Positions 58,030 through 64,000 of a DNA stretch of 64,000 bases are shown in pieces (within the stretch, counting starts at the first letter, position 1; every line of letters starts with the position of its first letter). A program made the position numbers and the translations under genes. Origin of the DNA: Massarina eburnea CBS 473.64 (taxonomy: Eukaryota; Ascomycota; Dothideomycetes; Pleosporales; Massarinaceae); assembly GCA_010093635.1 (NCBI GenBank), contig MU006782.1, positions 674,487 through 738,486 on the forward strand, in the 5' to 3' direction. Below the pieces are notes generated by a model. That model was not told where the DNA came from. It saw only the letters and a list, made by a program, of their open reading frames with translations, and did not search any database.

Positions 58030-58936
58030 ACGACTCTCGGCTTGGTTGTGACCCACGGCATCTTTGTCATTTCCCACCTGGATTGTTCTTCATTACGATA
58101 CTCCCCCACCCCCGCTCTCCAAATCTCCCCTCATCCCCAGCTGTTTCATTTCCATCATCTCTCAAAAGTCGGGTTTTACGAGACACCCTTTTTCCATAGA
58201 GATTGCAGTCGATTATGACACCGCCTCTATACACTCCATATGGAGGCTTTTTCTTTGCAGCATGATTTCTCTATTCTCTTTCTTAGTTTGCGACTCTCAT
58301 TAGGGATCTGGCGCGGTAGCTAGACCGAGTACCAACTTTTCGAGCGGGATGGTACGGGGAATGCCACTGGTTGGCTTGCATGTGGTGTAGCAAAATTAAG
58401 GTGTACTTGATAAATGGACTAGTGCGGTTTTACGTGAGTGATATGACGGATGCAATGATGGTGCTGCGATTGTATCCAGAGGCACGGAGAAAGTCGAAGA
58501 GCAAAGGAGATGAGCAGGAGAGTACCGTCGTCGAATTCCGGGTGCGCATCTGTAACCAAAGAGCGACGACACCAACGACGGGATCTTAAACGCGGTTATA
58601 AACGATTCTAGACGAAACCTGGTTGAATAGGCCTAACGCGTCGTACCATGATCTGTCAGTTCAAATCATGCATGACTTAGTTGACGGGAACAGGGGGGAT
58701 CCATAGATGTTCTGCGATCTAACGCTAGTCCTAACCCAGTTAGTCATCGACCACTAACGTCAATATGCAACGCGAAGACATCTGACGTCACAGGCATCAG
58801 AAGCTTGGAAAGGACATGTAACTACTTAAACGCCCAGTCAAGCTTACGAAATGCTTCATTCTACACTCGCAAACACAATTTCAAGTCTATAATCTGAATT
58901 CACTCAATTTCTCAAATCATACCAACCCACACCATC
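58030..58936. other. Intergenic stretch
   Basis: 907 bp between two plus-strand genes. Short frames only. A 72-codon plus-strand frame near 58371-58589 lacks a motif. The last 100 bp are AC-rich, ending ACACCATCATG, and should include the 5' leader of the next gene. Confidence 0.45.
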
Positions 58937-59360
58937 ATGTCGAACAACAAGGAACACATCCCCACCACCAACGAGGAGCAGGAGGAAGAGAAATCAGGAA
59001 GCGGAGGCCTTCTATCCACCATCGGCGACCCTCTCGGTATGTTTCCTCATATTTTCCAGGATCCTACTCAAAACCTTGCGATCTAACACTTCAACAGGAA
59101 AGGGCCTGAACACCGTCCTTCGACCCGTCGGCGCCCCGCTCGAGAAAGTAACAGGTCCCCTCGGCAACGCTATCGGCGGCACCACGCGCGGTGCTGTCGG
59201 GCCCCTCCTAGGCGAGAAGAGCGAGAGGATGGAAGTCATTGGCGGTGACAACAAGGATAGCTATGAGCATAAGCCCGAGAAGATTGCGGGCAAGGAACAG
59301 ACTGGGGAGAACCCGTTGGGCTTGGACCAGACTGGACGGTGGGGATTCCGTGATGAGTAA
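58937..59360 (+). CDS. Small Gly/Pro-rich fungal protein, possibly stress-related
   Basis: Exons 58937-59036 and 59098-59360; intron 59037-59097 (61 bp, GTATGT...ATCTAACAC...ACAG). The product is 120 residues, no signal peptide. An acidic start (NEEQEEEKSGSG) precedes a repeat-like core GLLSTIGDPLGKGLN..LRPVGAPLEKVTGPLGNAIGG..GAVGPLLGEK, in which short G-hydrophobic-hydrophobic-P-hydrophobic-G units recur, and a conserved end DNKDSYEHKPEKIAGKEQTGENPLGLDQTGRWGF. This pattern is widespread in Pezizomycotina without a known function. The glycine spacing suggests membrane association or aggregation, as in glycine-zipper proteins; that is inference. The 5' leader is long and AC-rich, as often seen in highly expressed conidial or stress genes. 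Confidence 0.82.
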
Positions 59361-59823
59361 GATATTTCTGTCGGATGGTGTTGTTGAGCGGTGTGTGTTG
59401 TATGAATATATTCTGTGGGATTCTGGGTAGGGCTTTGGTGTTTGGGTAATGAAGCCATGAAGGTATGACGGTATGCTTTTGGGGCAGTGGACGCTGGCCA
59501 TAGCGAATACATATTCTGTACGTTTTGAAACGTGTATATCTTTTGTCATATAAAGATTACATGTTAGCATCGTGGCGTATGTTGCTCTTACCATCTTACA
59601 GTGTATCAACTTTTGTCGATTAGTTGGGTTTGGGGACCCTTCACGTTCACTTCTTATCAGCCGGCTCAGTAACAAACAGCGTCTCTCACCCTCACTTACG
59701 CGTCCGAGCACCATGTTGTAGTACCTTCTAACTCGCCCTCTCCCATCCAACCTCCACCCACCTTTTCGCTTTGTCTTGTCGGGCAGAATCATCGTGCTGC
59801 CTTGTCTTCAGTCTCTTGCGACA
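59361..59823. other. Intergenic stretch
   Basis: 463 bp between two plus-strand genes. A 194-codon minus-strand frame overlaps it (59208-59792), but its composition and lack of motif argue for chance. It holds the J-protein promoter. Confidence 0.4.
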
Positions 59824-60822
59824 ATGGCTGAAGCTCCAGTGCCACCTGAAGAGCACGACTACTACGCCGACCTCGGCGTGAGCAAATCGGCCGTCGCAGA
59901 AGAGATCAACGCCGCGTACAAGAAGCTCGCACTGCAACACCATCCAGATAAGACCGGGGACAAGAGCAAGCGCAATCTGGAAGCCTTTTATCGGGTGCGT
60001 ACTTTTAGAGTCTCTTTGTACGCCAATCAATGACTAACATCCTGAGCCCAATAGATCCAGACCGCATATGAATGTCTCCGCAGCCCTTACATGCGTAAGC
60101 TATATGACCACGAACATGATCGAATTCGCCAGAAATGGACATACTACCACCGAAACATGCGCACATATGAGCTTCAGCTAGACGGGCGGCGTCGAAGTGA
60201 GGAGGAAGAAGCCGGGAGACATGCAGTAACACAAAGGGAGGACAAGACCAAAGCGTGGGAGAAGCTGTTGGAAGAGAACCGAGTGTGGACAGAACAGCGA
60301 AACAATGCCATCTTTAAGGGAAATGAACAGCATCAGGCGTCAGAGAAGAAGTATCTTTTCGAAACGGAATCCGGCGAGATTTTCTGCTATTGTCTCGGTT
60401 GCATCGGGCGAAAAGAAAGGAAATTGCAAGAAGGTGATCCGCCAGACATGCCTATCTTGAGGATTCCCGACGAAGACTACAACGCGTTTTGGGAGTGGAA
60501 GAAAGAAGAGGATGCTCAACGGAAGCAACGAGAAGAACAAGAACAGAAAGCAAGTGAGATAAGGGCCAGGCGTGTAAGGAAGAAGGACGCACGAAAGCAC
60601 AAGCAGGAAACCGCCGAACGGGAGAGATGCGAGAAGAAACTCCAGCAGAGCGCTGCCGAATACGAGAGGCGAGAGAGAAGATTAGAGAAGAAGAGGCGCG
60701 AGGAGAAAGACAAAAGAGATGTCAAGGCTTATGTCGAGACAAAGAAAGATGAGTATATGCCGATGACGAGGTTGGCCCGAATACTGGATGTGCGACGTCG
60801 GCCTGGACGTTTTGGAATGTAG
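59824..60822 (+). CDS. J-domain (DnaJ-like) protein with charged coiled-coil tail
   Basis: Exons 59824-59994 and 60055-60822; intron 59995-60054 (60 bp, GTGCGT...TGACTAAC...CAATAG) in phase 0. The product is 312 residues. The J domain spans about residues 12-85: DYYADLGVSKSAVAEEINAAYKKLALQHHPDKTGDK with the HPD motif at 40-42, then AFYRIQTAYECLRSPYMRKLYDHEHDR. J domains stimulate Hsp70 ATPase. No Gly/Phe or zinc-finger region follows, so it is a class C J protein. The rest is a long Glu/Lys/Arg coiled coil with a small FCYCLGCIGRKE segment in the middle. No signal peptide or transmembrane helix. The client and the Hsp70 partner are unknown. Confidence 0.9.
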
Positions 60823-61614
60823 GGATTAAGCTCTCCGTCTTCGATCTCCCATGTGACAATGTTATAGTTTGTGAGAATTGCAAGAGAAAAAGGCCTGGGC
60901 TGGGTTTGTGTGCGAAAGATGAACGAAAACGGCAAGGGAAATACTTAGAATGACAGAATGGCAGGGTGAGGTAGAACATCGTTTTTGGGGGCATGAAAGC
61001 TTGAATTCGCTTTCATTTCGGAGATAATGGCTGAGCTCGATTTGTCTCGTATCTGCGGAGCGGAGCTACTGGCGCATATATCTGGGTATCTTTCCAACGA
61101 TGCGGAGGTAGAAGAGCTGTTCTTCCATGAATAAGTACATGTCGGGTATCAAATGCATTAGTGGAACGTCTAGCTTTGAGTCAGCACATCATTCAAGTTC
61201 TCTGGTGATGACCCGCTGGCTTCGTATGTGCTGATGCAGGTCCCAATTCCGAGGTGCGTTTGCTAGATCTAGTAATCCCCATACAATAAGATAAGCAATC
61301 ACCTCACAGCAGATATTGAACCTGCCCTCATCTATACTATATATGAGGGCCTCATCCTAGGTCATCTCATCCTCATGGCCCGAGATGCTACAGTATGAAA
61401 AGAGAATCGATTGGCGATTGAAGCTATATCTAGCCATGTACCGACTCAAATGCTAGCAAACGATCCACGCTGGACCACACGAGCACGTGATGAAACCATT
61501 CACTATAAGCCAAGAACCCTTGCAATCGCAATAACCTTACTAAGCCGACGCCTCGTGCGCGTTCGCGGGGCACCCACTATAAAAAACACCTCCACCACAC
61601 CCTAAACTGTTGTC
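60823..61614. other. Intergenic stretch before the decayed F-box zone
   Basis: About 790 bp without a credible gene. A TATATA cluster lies at 61336-61343 about 270 bp before the first F-box-like frame. Nothing else was recognised. Confidence 0.4.
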
Positions 61615-62480
61615 ATGGCTCAACAACCCTCCAGCGATCCTGCGGCAATGCAGTCTCTCAACAATACTGTCTCTACCGGCCAATGCACCTTCGATCACAG
61701 TGTCATTATCAACACTCTCTCTGTGCGAACCGATGCTGAGTTGACCATCACGTCTACCACGATCGATGGCTTTCCGAACGAACTGCTTCTCGGCGTCGCA
61801 AAGCACTTACCTACAAAAGACATATACAAATATCGAAACACTTACGATAGGTCTTAGAGATTACTACAGCACATATCGGTATACCAGGAGTTTCCCTGTA
61901 CTATCGCGGTCATTAAGCGTCTTCCAACACTTGCGATATCTCAACCTGCAAATAAATCACCATGTTCAGAGTTATCCGGATACTATCTACGCTATAGAAA
62001 CCTTGTCATCTACCCTCGAGGAGCTACACTTTAGCTATAACAACCTTGTTGTATTACTGAACGTAAAGCAAGCCATATATATGCCCGACCCATCCACACT
62101 CTAGCTAACTTCACAAAACCGCATACGCTGCAAATAGCGCAGTGCCCTCTCACTGGGTCTGGAACAGGCCGACGGACGTAGACTATCGCGGTTGCTACCT
62201 AGGGGTTTGCAGAGTCTCACTCTGATACCACAGTCCATGGACATTTTCTATCTATTGGTTGGATAAGCTGGTGGAGGATCGCAGAGCAGCCCCGGACTTG
62301 TCGAGTGTGACGGTCATTGCTCGGATATATCAAGGCGTCGACTGTTATCGTAGGGATAGTTTACATTCCCCTCCCTTTCGTAGGAATGGGGAAAGGGAGT
62401 GGGAGATGGAATATAAAGATGTTCGCGGGTGTGAGTCGTGGCCTTGCAATTTCATACCCTCTGTGGTTAATAAGCTCTAA
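61615..62480 (+). pseudogene. Decayed F-box/LRR gene (plus strand)
   Basis: An ATG at 61615 opens 80 codons ending in an F-box-like start, TTIDGFPNELLLGVAKHLPTKDIYKYR, then stops. In another plus-strand frame at 61766-62104 leucine-rich sequence continues (FQHLRYLNLQINHH, YAIETLSSTLEELHFSYNN), and near 62259-62480 a third block reads MDKLVEDRRAAPDLSSVTVIAR. The order fits an F-box plus leucine-rich-repeat protein that would recruit substrates to an SCF ubiquitin ligase. The frame breaks are not explained by clear introns, so the locus is probably dead, though an unusual intron set cannot be excluded. Confidence 0.6.
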
Positions 62481-62775
62481 AAGTCTGGGATTGGATTTAT
62501 CTTCAGGGACCTAGACGAATTTCCCCTTTTGAATTTGCTCTTGTAGACTGGGAATTGCGTTGGAGATAGTGGTTCACGATTCTATAGTTGCAACCGATGA
62601 GTTGTTATTGTATTATAGGGGTATTGTAGTTATATATGGCTTAACAGGTATTTATATATTGATCCATTCAACTGATTACAAAAGCAATACATAACTACTG
62701 CAACACGAGAAGAAAGTCCGTCTTAATTTCCCACAAACATGATAAAATCCACAATCCCTACCAAAAACATCCTCC
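62481..62775. other. Gap between two convergent decayed F-box genes
   Basis: About 295 bp, AT-rich. Nothing recognised. Confidence 0.4.
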
Positions 62776-63402
62776 TAAACCCCATCATACTCAACAAGAT
62801 CCCTTAGCTCTTTACTCCCCTTCCCCCCTCTCCTCTGCACCGCCCCGACTACCTCACACAACATCCGCGAATCCTCTCCCCTATAACTCCACACAGCGTT
62901 ATAATTGTCCTACAGCCGACCATTATACTCCGCAAACCGTGCCGAGGCGCCTTCTTTAGCGTACACGAGGTTAAACACATGAACGTACCTAAGCTCAGGG
63001 CACTCAACGAGGCGCGCGAAAACCGCTTCCCAAGTACCATCAAGGAGTCTAGCCTAGCTTCCTCGAGATGAAAAGCCCTGATTCTCAAAGGAGCGTTGCG
63101 GTCGGAGGGAGAGAGTAGCGAGAAGATATCGGCGCAGGAGATTTGCGCGCGGTTGATGTATACATGTTGCAGACCGCCATTTTCCGGTTTCCAGTCCAGG
63201 GCCGAGAAGTCGAGACATTGTGTCTGAGCGAGACCCAGGGATTCGAGATTATGGCAGCTACGAAGTTGAGATGTGGGTGGTAAGCGATAGGTACGTCTCT
63301 CTTACGCCGCGTGGAGAGAAGCTACAGTACTGCGTTATTGGTTTCCGAACACTTTTTGGACAGTTAGCGCTAGGAGTGTACGGAAACTTATGACGAGGTA
63401 CT

Positions 63403-63426
63403 GTAGGTAGGTAGGTAGGTAGGTAG
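63403..63426. repeat. (GTAG)6 microsatellite
   Basis: Six tandem GTAG units in the decayed F-box gene, in what would be its intron on the minus strand. Confidence 0.85.
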
Positions 63427-63699
63427 AGTAAGACGAACCGATTTACCAATCTACAGACATCGTCCATGTACATGAAATTCCGAAACTTGCGCTGCACATT
63501 TGAATAAGGATAACTTTCGTCGCCGGCATTATCGTCTTCACCATCCCACGATCTGGTGTAGTAATTATCGCCACCGGGACCCGTGCCGTCAAAGTACTAC
63601 AAGTGTTTGAGGCGGGCGACCGTCGCATCCGAGAGCTTCGCGCCTACGGTGGCGAGATCGTACGTACCTAGAACAGACATCAACACGCAATGCCCCCTT

Positions 63700-63733
63700 T
63701 ACGATACGATACGAGACGATACGAGACGAGACG
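63700..63733. repeat. Imperfect (ACGAK)n pentanucleotide repeat
   Basis: Several overlapping ACGAT/ACGAG units (ACGATACGATACGAGACG and on) directly beside the pseudogene exon. Simple tandem repeat, unstable by slippage. Confidence 0.75.
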
Positions 63734-64000
63734 ACACAGTTGAGACTTACAAGGCATCGTCAACCTCAAATACGCGAGCTATTCTAATCTATTTCCCAGA
63801 TTCGCAAAAACATCCACAACGCTATTCCTAACCTTCTCTAGCAAGTCCAAATCAAACTTCATCCTATACCGCCAATCAACATCATCTTCTTCTTCTTCAA
63901 CAACATCGACACCAGAATACACCGCACCAAACTCATAACCCGACTCATCACAAATCGGCCCATCAGACTTGTAGTAACCGGGTTGTCAGCTACCCCGGCC

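Larger units (their letters stand above)
62776..64000 (-). pseudogene. Decayed F-box/LRR gene (minus strand), 5' end beyond the window
   Basis: From the right edge, minus-strand frames read PGYYKSDGPICDESGYEFGA, then a Glu/Asp run, DLLEKVRNSVVDVFANLGNRLE, a TAG (63784-63786), and AYLRLTMP before a GTAAGT. A piece RNFMYMDDVCRL follows near 63450. Then come LESLGLAQTQCLDFSALDWK, LQHVYINRAQISCADIFSLL, LRIRAFHLEEARL, a frame change near 63035, TWEAVFARLVECPELRYVHVFNLVYAKEG, a second TAG (62910-62912), and YNAVWSYRGEDSRMLCEVVGAVQRRGGKGSKELRDLVEYDGV ending at 62776. An upstream TGA (63986-63988) is a third stop. The pattern is that of leucine-rich F-box proteins. With three nonsense codons and a frameshift it is a pseudogene. 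Confidence 0.7.

Noticed and set aside
59208..59792. 194-codon minus-strand frame
   Set aside because: It overlaps the second exon and 3' flank of the small Gly-rich gene on the other strand and has no family similarity or credible start context.
1..64000. CRISPR arrays, prokaryotic operons, viral gene sets
   Set aside because: Introns, domain content and codon use are fungal nuclear. No spaced direct repeats of CRISPR type and no viral replication genes were seen.

Overview
The window reads as a gene-dense nuclear stretch of a filamentous ascomycete (Pezizomycotina; Dothideomycetes is plausible but is only an inference). The evidence is short spliceosomal introns (mostly 44-75 bp, GTRNGT...CTRAY...YAG), a Zn2Cys6 regulator, a fungal rhodopsin-fold membrane protein, a Clr5-domain protein, an AA9 LPMO, a Cip1-like protein and HET/F-box pseudogenes. 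I rebuilt exon structures by hand from splice signals, reading frame and family motifs. Every multi-exon gene was checked to have a total coding length divisible by three. Expression data were not available.

Layout. 1-1869 (-): 5' part of a protein kinase that runs off the left edge. 3.7-5.3 kb (+): Clr5-domain protein. 5.6-7.3 kb (+): cytochrome P450. 8.8-10.2 kb (+): five-exon rhodopsin-like membrane protein. 11.0 kb (+): small two-helix protein. 11.6-12.2 kb (-): secreted SnoaL-like protein. 12.6-13.6 kb (-): short-chain dehydrogenase. 14.5-17.8 kb (-): Zn2Cys6 transcription factor, divergent from the ATP12 assembly factor (18.2-19.4 kb, +). 19.9-23.9 kb (+): ankyrin-PH-ORD oxysterol-binding protein. 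24.4-26.3 kb (+): secreted GH27 alpha-galactosidase, convergent with a Cip1-like secreted protein (26.6-27.4 kb, -). 28.2-28.8 kb (-): broken dehydrogenase. 29.5-31.1 kb (-): secreted protein of unknown function.

31.2-35.1 kb is gene-poor and holds a decayed HET-domain gene. Then come a class II aldolase (35.1-36.1 kb, +), an orphan gene with one in-frame stop (36.3-37.8 kb, +), a C2H2 zinc-finger protein (39.7-43.0 kb, +), an UNC93-like transporter (43.6-45.0 kb, +), a disordered basic protein (45.2-45.8 kb, -), an AA9 LPMO (46.5-47.3 kb, -), a giant villin/gelsolin-like protein (48.6-54.1 kb, -), ARL2 (54.5-55.3 kb, -), a GNAT acetyltransferase (55.7-58.0 kb, +), a small Gly-rich stress-type protein (58.9-59.4 kb, +) and a J-domain protein (59.8-60.8 kb, +). 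The right end (61.6-64 kb) is decayed F-box/LRR sequence in both orientations.

How the genes relate. Housekeeping functions (mitochondrial F1 assembly, sterol transport, ARL2, actin binding) alternate with accessory islands. Three secreted plant-wall-related proteins lie within the window (GH27, Cip1-like, AA9), each without a cellulose-binding module. The 5.6-17.8 kb stretch (P450, membrane protein, SnoaL-like, SDR, Zn2Cys6 factor) looks like tailoring and regulatory genes, but no backbone synthase is present. Decay is concentrated in three islands (28-29, 33-34 and 61.6-64 kb). Several of the nonsense codons there look like CAG->TAG or CGA->TGA changes, which would fit repeat-induced point mutation or ordinary decay. 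I did not find a convincing new defence or mobile system. The most unusual signals are splice architectures (a 17-nt microexon and a 5-nt first coding exon), a repeat-built disordered arm in the villin-like protein, and the orphan and secreted unknown proteins.
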